Both the position numbers and the translations under genes were made by a program. From NCBI GenBank assembly GCA_902626605.1, contig CACOFZ010000003.1, positions 62,001-126,000 on the forward strand: a DNA stretch of 64,000 nt. The letters run 5' to 3'. This document shows, piece after piece, positions 25,704 through 35,631 of the stretch (its first letter is position 1; each line of letters begins with the position of its first letter). Source of the stretch: an uncultured PS1 clade bacterium. GTDB taxonomy: Bacteria > Pseudomonadota > Alphaproteobacteria > MED-G09. Under the pieces are notes generated by a model. That model did no database searches. It worked only from the letters and a program-made list of their open reading frames with translations, and was not told the origin of the DNA.

Positions 25704-27297
25704 GCTGCGGAGCTCCATCTTTGATTAATTTGTATTGTATCGAGTCCATCAAAGCTTTAAGAGACGCATCAACAATGTTTGGACTAACGCCAACTGTAAA
25801 CCAACTTTTTCCCTCTGCGTCTTTTGACTCAATTACTACCCTTGTAGTGGCTTCTGTTCCTCCATTTAAGATCCTAACCTTATAATCAACCAGAACTAAA
25901 TCTTTCATATATTTGTCAAAAATGCCTAAATCACTTCTCAATGCTTTATCAAGTGCGTTTACAGGTCCATTACCCAAACCTGTTGACTCAATTTCTCTGC
26001 CATCAACATTTAAAATAACCTTAGCCTCAGAATTAAGAGCTTCTTCTTTTGATATTTGCCCTTTTTTTATTGATATAGAATAATCCTCAACAGTAAAAAA
26101 ATTCGGAACATTGTCTAAAATATTTTTTGCTAAAAGTTCGAAAGAGGCTCCTGCACCATCATAAGAATAACCATTAAATTCTTTTTCTTTTACAACCTCT
26201 AATAAATCTCCTAAACGATCATCCTTATCATCAACATTAATTCCAACAGATGATAATCGAGATAATAGGTTTGATTTACCAGCCTGATTAGAAACAAGAA
26301 TTTTTCTATTATTTCCTATATCCTCAGGTTTAACATGCTCGTATGTTGATGGATCTTTCATAACAGCAGAAACATGAAGACCACCTTTATGAGCAAACGC
26401 ATTATCACCAACATAAGGCTGATGTTTGTTAGGTTGCCTATTTATAATATCATCAAGTAGTAATGAAATATTTTTAATATTTTTTAAATCATCTTTAGAA
26501 ATTGAAATATCATAATTACTTGAATATCTCTCTTTTAAAATTAACGTAGGTAATAGAGAAATAAGATTTGCATTTCCACATCTTTCACCCAAGCCATTTA
26601 ATGTTCCTTGAACCTGTCTAACACCTCCATCAATTGCTGCAAGAGAATTAGCAACTGCATTCTCAGTGTCGTTGTGAGAGTGAATTCCTATTTTTTCTCC
26701 AGGAAATCGAGAACATACTTGATTCACAATTTCGTAAATTTCACCAGGCAAAGTTCCTCCATTAGTATCACACAAAACCACCCATCTTGCCCCAGAATTA
26801 AGAGCGCTTTCAATACAAGAAAAAGAAAAATCATTATTAGATTTAAAGCCATCAAAAAAATGTTCACAATCAATTATGGATTCAATATTATTTTCATTGA
26901 TAGATTTAACAGAGTCTTCAATTGACTTTAGATTTTCCTCTAATGACACGCCAAGAGCTACATCAACATGATAATCCCATGTTTTTGCAACTAAACATAT
27001 GCTATCTGAGTTGGTGTCAATTAAAGCTCTTAATTGTGGGTCATTATCGGCTGATCTACCTGCACGCTTGGTCATACCAAAAGCCGTAAACTTTGAATTA
27101 CTTAAATTTGGTCTTGATTCAAAAAACTTGGTATCAGTTGGATTAGCCCCTGGCCATCCACCCTCAATATAATCTAAACCAAATTTGTCTAGTGCTTCAG
27201 AAATTATAATTTTATCCTGAACACTAAAATCTACACCCTGCGTTTGTTGACCATCACGTAAAGTTGTATCAAAAATATATAATTTATCTTTAGTCAT
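25696..27297 (-). CDS. cimA: (R)-citramalate synthase
   Basis: A 533-residue enzyme of the DRE-TIM family that condenses acetyl-CoA with pyruvate, opening a threonine-independent route to isoleucine. DTTLRDGQQTQGVDFS sits at residues 9-24 and the metal-binding IHSHNDTENAVANSLAAI near 200. The C-terminal 110 residues form the LeuA-type regulatory dimer domain, so feedback inhibition by isoleucine is plausible. Length and style fit CimA rather than 2-isopropylmalate synthase, though functional overlap is possible. It starts directly after the gltX stop, in the operon nadE-gltX-cimA. Confidence 0.9.
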   Translation of the reverse strand: MTKDKLYIFDTTLRDGQQTQGVDFSVQDKIIISEALDKFGLDYIEGGWPGANPTDTKFFESRPNLSNSKFTAFGMTKRAGRSADNDPQLRALIDTNSDSICLVAKTWDYHVDVALGVSLEENLKSIEDSVKSINENNIESIIDCEHFFDGFKSNNDFSFSCIESALNSGARWVVLCDTNGGTLPGEIYEIVNQVCSRFPGEKIGIHSHNDTENAVANSLAAIDGGVRQVQGTLNGLGERCGNANLISLLPTLILKERYSSNYDISISKDDLKNIKNISLLLDDIINRQPNKHQPYVGDNAFAHKGGLHVSAVMKDPSTYEHVKPEDIGNNRKILVSNQAGKSNLLSRLSSVGINVDDKDDRLGDLLEVVKEKEFNGYSYDGAGASFELLAKNILDNVPNFFTVEDYSISIKKGQISKEEALNSEAKVILNVDGREIESTGLGNGPVNALDKALRSDLGIFDKYMKDLVLVDYKVRILNGGTEATTRVVIESKDAEGKSWFTVGVSPNIVDASLKALMDSIQYKLIKDGAPQPK

Positions 27298-28635
27298 TTA
27301 TTCACCCAAAAGACGTCTTTTGATTTTATCATAACCTATTAATAAAATAAGTTCTTTTAATTCTGGACCATAATCTAATCCTGTAATTGCTTTTCTTAGA
27401 GGAAGAAATAAATCCTTTCCCCTTCTATCAGTGGAATCTTTTATTTTTTCAATCCATAAATTCCAGGTTTTTTCATCCCATGGCTGATTGGGTAGAGCAT
27501 CTGCCGCAAGTTTTAAAAATTTATTATCAAAACTCTTTATTTCAATGTCTTTGTTTATTATTTTATCCCATTCACTATATTCTGAGAGAAAATTTATATT
27601 ATTTTTTACTATCTCCCATAAAGGTTCATAAGCAATAATATTTTGAATTTTTAGCCTGCCTTTAATTTCTTTAAAGCTTAAAATACTTAATTGAGATGAA
27701 TTTAATTTTGTTAATTGATCTAAACTAAATCTTCCAGGGGCTCTCCCTAATTTACTTAAGTCTAAAATATCTGAAATTTCTTCGAGTGATCGATAAGAAT
27801 TTAACTCAATTGAAGTACCTATAGATATATTAAGAGAATTAATTGCCATTGGCTCAAAATTTTTATCTTTAAGACTCTTTAAAGATGAAGCAGCATTTCT
27901 TTTTGAAAAAGGATCACCATTTTCATCAACGAGAAGAGGATGATGACCAAAAATTGGTGCATTTTTTCCTAAAGATGAAAACATCTCAATTTGAATACCA
28001 GAATTTGTCACATGATCTTCACCGCGAATAATATTCGAAATTTCCATTTCAACATCATCAATTACGCTTGGTAAATTATATAAGAAACCTCCATCCTCTC
28101 TAACAACAACTGGATCTGACTGAGTTGATGTATCTACTACTACCTCCCCTCTTATCATATCATTAAAAACAATCTTTTTTCCTGAAAGTTTAAACCTCCA
28201 ATAAGGTTTTCTTCCTTCATCAAGATATTTATTCTTTTCATCTTCAGATAAATTAAGTGATGCCCTATCATAAACTGGTGGCATTCTCCTCGATATCAAT
28301 CTCTTTCTTTTATAATCGAGCTCTTCCTGTGTTTCAAAACATTCGTATAGAAAACCATCCCTAACTAATTGATTAAAATATTTTTTATAAGTATCTATTC
28401 TTTCAGATTGCTTGTAAATTTTATCAACTTTTATTCCTATCCATTTTAAATCCGATATGATTTGTTCTGCAAATTCATCAGTGCTTCTTTCAATATCTGT
28501 ATCATCAATTCTTAAAATAAATTTTCCATTATTTTTTATTGAATAAAGATAATTAAAAAGTGCCGTACGAATATTACCTACATGCAATAATCCTGTTGGG
28601 CTAGGAGCAAATCTTGTGACAGTTTTTTGTGTCAA
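27298..28635 (-). CDS. gltX: Glutamyl-tRNA synthetase
   Basis: A 445-residue class I synthetase. The HIGH-type motif is in FAPSPTGLLHVGNIRTAL (residues about 8-25), with RIDDTDIERS shortly after, and a KMSKS-type loop appears as DPFSKRN near residue 240. The C-terminal anticodon-binding part includes LGRAPGRFSLDQL. The style is that of the second GluRS of alphaproteobacteria. Members of this group may charge tRNA-Glu, tRNA-Gln or both, with GatCAB then converting Glu-tRNA-Gln. The start overlaps the nadE stop as ATGA, a coupled pair. Confidence 0.93.
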   Translation of the reverse strand: MTQKTVTRFAPSPTGLLHVGNIRTALFNYLYSIKNNGKFILRIDDTDIERSTDEFAEQIISDLKWIGIKVDKIYKQSERIDTYKKYFNQLVRDGFLYECFETQEELDYKRKRLISRRMPPVYDRASLNLSEDEKNKYLDEGRKPYWRFKLSGKKIVFNDMIRGEVVVDTSTQSDPVVVREDGGFLYNLPSVIDDVEMEISNIIRGEDHVTNSGIQIEMFSSLGKNAPIFGHHPLLVDENGDPFSKRNAASSLKSLKDKNFEPMAINSLNISIGTSIELNSYRSLEEISDILDLSKLGRAPGRFSLDQLTKLNSSQLSILSFKEIKGRLKIQNIIAYEPLWEIVKNNINFLSEYSEWDKIINKDIEIKSFDNKFLKLAADALPNQPWDEKTWNLWIEKIKDSTDRRGKDLFLPLRKAITGLDYGPELKELILLIGYDKIKRRLLGE

Positions 28636-30287
28636 TTTTTATCTCTAAATAAATTTGTGATTGGATATCTTCGGTCTCTTCCAAAGTTTTTTTGGCTTAC
28701 TTTTACACCTGGAGCAGATTGTCTCCTTTTATATTCAGAAACATAGAGAAGATTCTCTATTTTTTTAACTAAGGATTTCTCATGACCTCTTTTTACTATT
28801 TCTGAAATACTCATTTCATAATCAATAAGACACTCTAAAATATCATCAAGTTTATCATAAGGAGGAAGAGAGTCTTTATCCTTTTGATCTTCTCTTAACT
28901 CTGCGGTTGGTTCTTTTTCAATAATGGAAATTGGAATAACTTTACCAGATGGTCCTAGACAATTTGAAGATTTTGAAAAATTTCTCCATTTAGAGAGTGC
29001 ATAAACTTCTGTTTTGTAGATATCTTTTATGGGGTTATATCCTCCATTCATATCACCATATAATGTCGAATAACCAACAGAAACCTCTGACTTATTCCCA
29101 GTTGTAACAACCATATTACCAACTTTATTTGACAGTGCCATTAAGAGTGTACCTCTTATTCTTGACTGCAAATTTTCTTCAGTAACATCCTTTGGTAAGT
29201 TATCAAAAAAAGGAATAAGAACTGACTCAAGACTATTAAAAGACTCCCCAATATCCAAACTTCCAAGCTCAATGTCTAAATTTTTTGCACATTCAATTGC
29301 ATCAATAAAGCTTTGTTTTGATGTATATTTAAAAGGTAACATAAAACATTTTACTTTTTCTGGGCCAAGAGCATCAACTGAAATAGCTGCACATAAAGCA
29401 GAGTCTATTCCTCCTGATAAGCCAAGTATTACTCCTGGAAATTTATTTTTCATAACGTAGTCTCTCAAACCAAGGACTAATGCTGAGTAAATATCCTCTA
29501 GCTCATCTTTATTTTTTATATTCTTTGGAGTTTCATCGATTTTTTTATAAAATCCATTTTTAACATCATAATCTATGCTAATAATTTCTTGTGCCCATGA
29601 TGAACTTTTTAAAAATAAAGATTGATCGGAATTAACAACAAAGCTTGAGCCATCAAAAACTAGTTCATCTTGACCACCGACCTGATTAACATAAATTAAA
29701 GGTAAATTATTTTCTTTAACTCTCTGAATAGCAGTTTCTATTCTTAGATTTCTTTTATACCTGTCATATGGAGAACCGTTTGGTGTAATAATTATATCAG
29801 AACCATCGGTTTTTAATTGTCTGCAGACATCAGATTTCCAAATATCTTCACAAATTGGAATCCCTATTTTAATACCTCTAAAATCAAATGTTTGAGAGGA
29901 ATTTCCTCGATCAAAAACTCTTTTTTCGTCAAATACACTATAATTAGGTAAGCTCTTCTTTTTACTGATACCGATAATTTTACCACTGTCAATTAGAGCA
30001 GCTGAATTAAAAATTTTATCACCCTCTTTAATTGGAACCCCAATGATAATTCCAATATTGAGATCTTTAGTATATTTGACAATCTCCTCAAGACCTTCCA
30101 AACATGCATCTAAAAAAGAAGACTTTAAAACTAAATCCTCAGGAGGATAACCAGAAATATATAATTCAGAAAAAACTATCAAATCTGAATTTTTTGATTT
30201 CTTACTAGCTATTATTTCTTTAGCCTTAGCAATATTTCCATCAATATCGCCTACTGTATTATTTAATTGTGCAATAGTAATTTTCAT
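28632..30287 (-). CDS. nadE: Glutamine-dependent NAD+ synthetase
   Basis: A 551-residue enzyme making NAD+ from nicotinate adenine dinucleotide, ATP and glutamine. The N-terminal nitrilase-type glutaminase has the Glu in VFSELYISGYPPEDL and the Cys in IPICEDIWKSD. The C-terminal synthetase starts with the P-loop LGLSGGIDSAL near residue 288 and has TTGNKSEVSVGYSTLYGDMNGG. I chose the ATG at 30287 because the nitrilase domain begins right there; a TTG four codons upstream is possible. It is the first gene of nadE-gltX-cimA. The 128-bp upstream gap is divergent with the MDR reductase gene. Confidence 0.95.
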   Translation of the reverse strand: MKITIAQLNNTVGDIDGNIAKAKEIIASKKSKNSDLIVFSELYISGYPPEDLVLKSSFLDACLEGLEEIVKYTKDLNIGIIIGVPIKEGDKIFNSAALIDSGKIIGISKKKSLPNYSVFDEKRVFDRGNSSQTFDFRGIKIGIPICEDIWKSDVCRQLKTDGSDIIITPNGSPYDRYKRNLRIETAIQRVKENNLPLIYVNQVGGQDELVFDGSSFVVNSDQSLFLKSSSWAQEIISIDYDVKNGFYKKIDETPKNIKNKDELEDIYSALVLGLRDYVMKNKFPGVILGLSGGIDSALCAAISVDALGPEKVKCFMLPFKYTSKQSFIDAIECAKNLDIELGSLDIGESFNSLESVLIPFFDNLPKDVTEENLQSRIRGTLLMALSNKVGNMVVTTGNKSEVSVGYSTLYGDMNGGYNPIKDIYKTEVYALSKWRNFSKSSNCLGPSGKVIPISIIEKEPTAELREDQKDKDSLPPYDKLDDILECLIDYEMSISEIVKRGHEKSLVKKIENLLYVSEYKRRQSAPGVKVSQKNFGRDRRYPITNLFRDKN

Positions 30288-30415
30288 TCTTATATCCAAA
30301 AAAACAATTCATACCTTGCTTAGAGCCTATGAACAACTTAAAGATTGGTATCTTAATTGACTATATGTAATATATCAAAAGAGATTACATAAAATATAAA
30401 TAAAATGAGAGTAAA

Positions 30416-31432
30416 ATGAACAAAATTATTAGCAAAGAAATCCATCTACTTTCTAGACCAGATGGAGAACCAAAAAGTGAAAATTTTCAACTTGTTGAAA
30501 ATGAAATCAAAGAAATACAGACGGATGAAGTACTTGTTAAAAATTTATGGATGTCGGTTGATCCCTATATGCGCGGTAGGATGATTGATAGAAAAAGTTA
30601 TGTTCCTCCTTTTGAAGTAGGTAAAACTCTTGAAGGTGGGGCAATAGGGGTAGTTATTGAGTCAAATTCTTCAAATTTTAAAAAAGGAGATTACGTAAAC
30701 TCTAACTTTGGTTGGAGGGAATATTTTTCCTCTAATGCAAATTCTTTAAGCAAAGTTAATCCTGATATTGGACCGCTGCAAGCATATTTAGGTACTCTTG
30801 GAATGCCTGGAATGACAGCATATGTTGGTTTATTGAGAATTGGTGAACTTAAAGAAGAAGAAAATGTATTAGTGTCAGCAGCAGCTGGTGCTGTAGGAAC
30901 AGTAGCTTGTCAAATAGCTAAGGCAAAAGGTTGTAAAGTATACGGAACTGCTGGCTCTGATGAAAAATGCCATTTCCTTGAAAATGAACTTGGAATAGAT
31001 GGAGCCATTAATTACAAATCTTCAGATCACCTCACTAAATCAATACATAGTGTTTGTTCAAATGGTGTCGATGTATATTTTGAAAATGTTGGTGGGTCTC
31101 ATCTTGAAGCCGCTTTGAGCGCAATGAATCCTAATGGAAGAGTTGCGTTATGCGGAATGATTGAGCAATATAATGACACTAATCCAAGGCCTGGGCCAAA
31201 CAATTTAATGGCAGCAATTGTAAAATCTTTAAAAATTCAAGGATTTGTTGTTTCAAGTCACTATGATTTATCAGATAATTTTTTAAATGATATGAAAAAA
31301 TGGATTGAAAATGACAAAATGAAATGGAAAGAAACAATTGATGAGGGTATTGAGTCTGCCCCAAATGCATTCTTAAAATTATTTAGAGGTGAAAACTTCG
31401 GAAAAATGCTTGTTAAAATTGCAGAAGAGTAA
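30416..31432 (+). CDS. NADP-dependent MDR oxidoreductase (CurA/PTGR-like)
   Basis: A 338-residue zinc-free medium-chain reductase. The opening LVKNLWMSVDPYMRGRM is characteristic of the leukotriene B4 dehydrogenase/CurA group, which reduces the double bond of enones. The Rossmann motif AAAGAVGTVACQIAKAKG lies near residue 160, GTAGSDEKCHFLENELG follows, and DVYFENVGG is near 220. The usual zinc cysteines are absent. It stands just upstream of sufE, 11 bases away. It probably detoxifies alpha,beta-unsaturated carbonyls. Confidence 0.9.
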   Translation: MNKIISKEIHLLSRPDGEPKSENFQLVENEIKEIQTDEVLVKNLWMSVDPYMRGRMIDRKSYVPPFEVGKTLEGGAIGVVIESNSSNFKKGDYVNSNFGWREYFSSNANSLSKVNPDIGPLQAYLGTLGMPGMTAYVGLLRIGELKEEENVLVSAAAGAVGTVACQIAKAKGCKVYGTAGSDEKCHFLENELGIDGAINYKSSDHLTKSIHSVCSNGVDVYFENVGGSHLEAALSAMNPNGRVALCGMIEQYNDTNPRPGPNNLMAAIVKSLKIQGFVVSSHYDLSDNFLNDMKKWIENDKMKWKETIDEGIESAPNAFLKLFRGENFGKMLVKIAEE

Positions 31433-31443
31433 AATAGATAATA

Positions 31444-31857
31444 ATGAAATTTAAAAATATAATAGATGATTTCCAGTTTTTAGAAAGTTGGGAAGATAAG
31501 TATAAATATATTATTGATATGGGTAGCTCTTTAAAACCCCTAAGTAATGATGATTATAATGATGGAAATAAAGTTGAAGGATGCGCAAGTCAAGTATGGT
31601 TAACTGTTGAGGAAAACAAAAAGGAAGGGAAAACTTTTCTCAAATTTAATGGTGATTCTGATGCTTTTATAGTTAAAGGCTTAATAGCTATATTATTTGC
31701 TTTATTTTCTGAAAAAACCCCCTCAGAGATTTTAGAAATAAATCCAACAACTGAACTTAAAAAATTAAATTTGGATGAAAATATCACACGGCAAAGATCT
31801 GACGGTTTAACTGCAATGATAAACAGAGTTTTTTTTGAAGCAAAAAAAAGAATTTAG
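31444..31857 (+). CDS. sufE: SufE-family cysteine desulfurase activator
   Basis: A 137-residue SufE. The conserved motif is VEGCASQVW, with the sulfur-accepting cysteine at C47. IVKGLIAILFALFSEKTPSEI and LTAMINRVFFEAK are also typical. SufE takes persulfide from SufS for iron-sulfur cluster assembly. No other suf gene is near, so it is an isolated copy, as often seen in alphaproteobacteria. It is close-packed between the MDR reductase and the MFS gene. Confidence 0.9.
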   Translation: MKFKNIIDDFQFLESWEDKYKYIIDMGSSLKPLSNDDYNDGNKVEGCASQVWLTVEENKKEGKTFLKFNGDSDAFIVKGLIAILFALFSEKTPSEILEINPTTELKKLNLDENITRQRSDGLTAMINRVFFEAKKRI

Positions 31858-31865
31858 TTATTTCA

Positions 31866-33086
31866 ATGAAAAAAGTGTTAGTAAAATCATCACCAATAAG
31901 AAATCTTTTATTCTACATGACAGGACAAGCATCTTGGTATCTCTCTCAGGGATTACAAATGGTCTTATTTCCAACAATTTTAATTTTGATGCTTCAAATT
32001 TCTCCATCAAACTATGGACTTGCTCAAGTTTCATTACTAGCACCATCTATATTTCTTATTGTTCTCGGTGGAACTATATCCGACAGAACTGATACAAGGA
32101 TTTTATTATTCCTTGTGCACTTAATAGCTACCACTCCATTATTTTTAATTCTGTTTGCAATTTATTTTAATTTTTTAAGTTTTGAAGTTATGATTTTTTA
32201 TGGTCTTATAATGGGCTGCGCATCAGCATTTGCGTTACCATCAAGAGAGTCTCTTTTAACATCAATTTCTTATGGTCAAATTCAAAGAACTGTTACAATT
32301 GCAATGATCACACAATTTAGTTTTCAATTAATTGGAATGTTTTTGGGGGGATTAGCAGATAACTTGGGAGTACTTCCATTAATTATTGCTCAAGGTTTAT
32401 CACTTGTAATAGGTGCCTATTTCTCACTGAAGCTTCCAAAACCAACATTTAAAAAAGAGCCTTTTAAATTAAATAAAATAAAAAATGAAATGATTGAAGC
32501 ATTTATTGAGGTAAAAAATTCTAGAGAAATTCTTCCTGTTTCTTTATCAATGATAATGGTTGGATTGTGTTACATGGGAAATAATCTGGTTACACTTCCA
32601 TATATTACAACAGAGAGATATGGATTTGGTTCAACAGGTTTTGCAATTGTATCAGCTTGCTTTTGGACAGGAACCTTATTCTCAAATACTATACTAGCAA
32701 TCAAGAAAGATATTAAAAACTGGGGAATTGCCCTTATGATAGCTTTATCATGTGGATTGCCCATTTTAGGATCATTATATTTTGAAATGCCTTTTTATAT
32801 TTTTTGTTTAATTATTTTTTCTTGGGGTTGTGGTGCAGGTGTAGTTATAGCAATGGGGAGAACAATAACTCAAACTTTTGCAATTGAGAGTCATAGAGGC
32901 CGTATGCTCTCTGTTTATACATTAGCTTTTATGGCTTCAGGTCCAGTTGGCGCGATAGTATCTGGCAATATTATTGAAAAATACAGTCTTCAAACCAATA
33001 TTCTAATCACGTCTAGTGTAGGAATTATTTTTTTATTAACCTTAAGCTTAAAGACTAATATTTGGAAAATAAAATCACCTACTTAA
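31866..33086 (+). CDS. MFS transporter (DHA3/EntS-like)
   Basis: A 406-residue protein with about 12 predicted membrane helices. The loop LGGTISDRTDTRILLFLV after the second helix is the MFS motif A, and the repeat-like GRMLSVYTLAFMASGPVGAIVSG appears in the second half. The overall style is that of the DHA3 group, which includes EntS-like siderophore exporters and macrolide pumps. The substrate is unknown. The gene begins 8 bases after sufE and overlaps the convergent crotonase by 4 bases. Confidence 0.88.
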   Translation: MKKVLVKSSPIRNLLFYMTGQASWYLSQGLQMVLFPTILILMLQISPSNYGLAQVSLLAPSIFLIVLGGTISDRTDTRILLFLVHLIATTPLFLILFAIYFNFLSFEVMIFYGLIMGCASAFALPSRESLLTSISYGQIQRTVTIAMITQFSFQLIGMFLGGLADNLGVLPLIIAQGLSLVIGAYFSLKLPKPTFKKEPFKLNKIKNEMIEAFIEVKNSREILPVSLSMIMVGLCYMGNNLVTLPYITTERYGFGSTGFAIVSACFWTGTLFSNTILAIKKDIKNWGIALMIALSCGLPILGSLYFEMPFYIFCLIIFSWGCGAGVVIAMGRTITQTFAIESHRGRMLSVYTLAFMASGPVGAIVSGNIIEKYSLQTNILITSSVGIIFLLTLSLKTNIWKIKSPT

Positions 33087-33976
33087 GAGTATTGTTCCTC
33101 ATCCCACCATGGATAATATTCTGGCATATCGTTTTTTACACTATCACTAAATTCTGCTGGTCTTTTATCGAGAAATGACTGGACACCCTCTTTAGCATCA
33201 GACATTCTCCCTCTTGCAAAAATTCCTCTACTATCAATTTTATGAGCATCCATTGGATGATTGGCACCAGCCATTCTCCAAATCATTTGCCTTGATAAAG
33301 CAATTGATACTGGTGCTGTATTATCGATAATTTCTCGAGCAATCTCTCTTGCCGCTTTAATTAAGCTGTCTGGTTTATGAATTGATCTAATTAATCCGCC
33401 CTCCAAAGCCTCCTCAGGACCAAAAACTTTTCCAGAATAAATCCATTCTAATGCCTTTGAAACACCAACAATTCTTGGGAGAAACCATGAAGAGCATGCT
33501 TCTGGAACTAAACCCCTTCTGGCGAAAACAAAACCATATTTAGCTTCCTCTGATGCAAGTCTAATATCCATTGCCAATTGCATTGTTAAACCAACTCCAA
33601 CAGCTGGACCGTTGCAAGCTGAAATAATAGGTTTTAAACATTCAAACATTTTAAGAGTAACTCTACCCCCTCCATCTCTCACACCAGAATGGGACCAATC
33701 AATTTCTCCATTATCTGAAATTGCACCTTTTCTATCGTCCCTTACCTCCATATTAAAAGTATCTTTTCCAGCAGATAAATCAGCTCCTGCACAATAACCT
33801 CTTCCTGCCCCAGTAACAATTATTGCCTTAACTTCGTCATCATCATTAGCTCTATCGATCGCATTTATTAAATCACTTTGCATGTTGTAATTGAAAGCAT
33901 TTAATTTATCAGGACGGTTTAATGTAATGGTTAAAATGTTTTCTTTAACTTCATATAATATTGCTTCATAATTCAT
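33083..33976 (-). CDS. Crotonase-superfamily enoyl-CoA hydratase/isomerase
   Basis: A 297-residue crotonase-fold protein. LNRPDKLNAFNYNM opens the fold; GAGRGYCAGADLS forms the first oxyanion segment; GPAVGVGLTMQLAMDI forms the second. The segment FVFARRGLVPEACSSWFLPRIVG keeps the glutamate corresponding to the second catalytic acid, while the first acid position carries Thr/Met. That single-glutamate pattern is known from enoyl-CoA isomerases. A loop of about 25 residues near 75-100 (FNMEVRDD...DWSHSG) is longer than in classical hydratases. AGGAGAAG precedes the ATG. It is divergent from the acyl-CoA ligase gene. Confidence 0.9.
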   Translation of the reverse strand: MNYEAILYEVKENILTITLNRPDKLNAFNYNMQSDLINAIDRANDDDEVKAIIVTGAGRGYCAGADLSAGKDTFNMEVRDDRKGAISDNGEIDWSHSGVRDGGGRVTLKMFECLKPIISACNGPAVGVGLTMQLAMDIRLASEEAKYGFVFARRGLVPEACSSWFLPRIVGVSKALEWIYSGKVFGPEEALEGGLIRSIHKPDSLIKAAREIAREIIDNTAPVSIALSRQMIWRMAGANHPMDAHKIDSRGIFARGRMSDAKEGVQSFLDKRPAEFSDSVKNDMPEYYPWWDEEQYS

Positions 33977-34069
33977 TTTCTTCTCCTAGAGGATTTTTAT
34001 TTAATAAATAAATATTGCATTAATAATAATATAATTTTTAAATAATTAAATTTAAAAAAGAGGAATTAA

Positions 34070-35617
34070 ATGCATCCATATATTCATGCTAAGAAAAATC
34101 CCAACAAACCTGCATTAATAATGGCATCATCAGGTAAAATTACCACGTATAAAGAACTTGATGAAAGATCAAATCAAATAGCTCATTTATTTAGGCAAAA
34201 GGGTTTAAAAATTGGAGATGGTATTTCAATTTTTATGGAAAATAACCCTAGATTTCTTGAAATTTGTTGGGCCGCACAAAGGTCTGGTTTATATTTTACG
34301 CCAATTTCATCTAAACTTACCGCAAGTGAGGTAAAGTATATTCATGATGACTGTAATTCTAAATTTTTTATTTCATCAAAATATTTAAAAAATGTTGCCA
34401 ATGAAACATATAAATTATTAAAAAATACAGAACATCATTATATGGTTGATGGTACAGAGGAAGGCTGGGAATCATTAGAAAATGCTATCAAGGATCTTCC
34501 AAAAACACCTGTACAAGATGAAGAGATGGGACAAGATATGCTTTACTCATCCGGAACTACAGGAAAACCAAAAGGTATAAGAGTACCTTTAAAGCATATT
34601 CCTATTGATCAATCTGATGCACTAATGTCAGTAATTGCACCTCTTTATGATATCAATGAAAATACGAAATATTTATCACCGGCTCCCTTATATCATGCAG
34701 CACCTTTAAGATTTACCATGAGAGTAAACTATCTTGGAGGCACAAACATCATAATGGAAAATTTTGATGCTGAAATGTCTCTCTCTTTTATTGAAAAATA
34801 TAAAATCAATATGAGCCAATGGGTTCCAACAATGTTTGTTAGAATGTGTAAATTGCCAGAAGAGATAAGAACGAAATATGACCTCTCAACACATGAGTGT
34901 GCGATACACGCTGCAGCTCCCTGTCCTATTGAAATAAAAAAAATGATGATAGATTGGTGGGGAGAAATCATCAATGAATTTTATGCTGGATCCGAAGGTA
35001 ATGGTTTTTTTGCATGCAATTCTAAAGAATGGCTTAGTCATATTGGTACTGTAGGCAAACCAATTTTTGGCATCCCACATATTTGTGACGAAAAAGGAAA
35101 TGAACTTCCAGTTGGATCAGAGGGGACTATATGGTTTGAGAGTGATGTTGAATTTACATATCATAATGATGAGAAAAAAACTCTTGAAACTAGACACCCT
35201 AATAATTCTAAATGGACTACATTAGGTGATATAGGAAAATTAGATGAGGATAATTATCTCTATCTTACCGATAGAAAAGCTTTTATGATTATTTCTGGTG
35301 GAGTAAATATTTATCCGCAAGAAACAGAAGATTTAATTATTACTCATCCTAAAGTTTTCGATTGTGCAGTTATAGGGGTTCCAAATCAAGATTTTGGCGA
35401 AGAAGTTAAAGCAGTTGTTCAGCCCATATCTTGGAATGATATAGGAAAAGACTTAGAGGAAGAAATTATTGAATTTTGTAAAAGTAACTTATCTACTATT
35501 AAATGTCCAAAAACAGTAGATTTTGAAAAAGAGCTTCCTAGGCATCCGACGGGAAAACTCTATAAAAGACTTTTAAAAGACCGTTATTGGGGTAAAAAGG
35601 ATAGTAAGATTGTATAA
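34070..35617 (+). CDS. AMP-dependent acyl-CoA synthetase/ligase
   Basis: A 515-residue ANL-superfamily enzyme. The phosphate loop LYSSGTTGKPKGI is near residue 160, NEFYAGSEGNGF near 303 is the A4-A5 adenylate region, TLGDIGKLDEDNYLYLTDRKAFMIISGG near 383 is the hinge, and PRHPTGKLYKR near 495 holds the catalytic lysine. It activates a carboxylic acid with ATP and CoA. The opening HPYIHAKKNPNKPALI is that of medium- or fatty-acid ligases. GAGG precedes the ATG at good spacing. A MaoC-type hydratase gene follows 14 bases later, suggesting a shared acyl-CoA pathway. Confidence 0.92.
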   Translation: MHPYIHAKKNPNKPALIMASSGKITTYKELDERSNQIAHLFRQKGLKIGDGISIFMENNPRFLEICWAAQRSGLYFTPISSKLTASEVKYIHDDCNSKFFISSKYLKNVANETYKLLKNTEHHYMVDGTEEGWESLENAIKDLPKTPVQDEEMGQDMLYSSGTTGKPKGIRVPLKHIPIDQSDALMSVIAPLYDINENTKYLSPAPLYHAAPLRFTMRVNYLGGTNIIMENFDAEMSLSFIEKYKINMSQWVPTMFVRMCKLPEEIRTKYDLSTHECAIHAAAPCPIEIKKMMIDWWGEIINEFYAGSEGNGFFACNSKEWLSHIGTVGKPIFGIPHICDEKGNELPVGSEGTIWFESDVEFTYHNDEKKTLETRHPNNSKWTTLGDIGKLDEDNYLYLTDRKAFMIISGGVNIYPQETEDLIITHPKVFDCAVIGVPNQDFGEEVKAVVQPISWNDIGKDLEEEIIEFCKSNLSTIKCPKTVDFEKELPRHPTGKLYKRLLKDRYWGKKDSKIV

Positions 35618-35631
35618 TTTAGGAGAAAATT

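Noticed and set aside
26608..26925. 105-codon plus-strand frame inside cimA
   Set aside because: It is antisense to the conserved HMGL-like domain of cimA and lacks a ribosome binding site or family signal.
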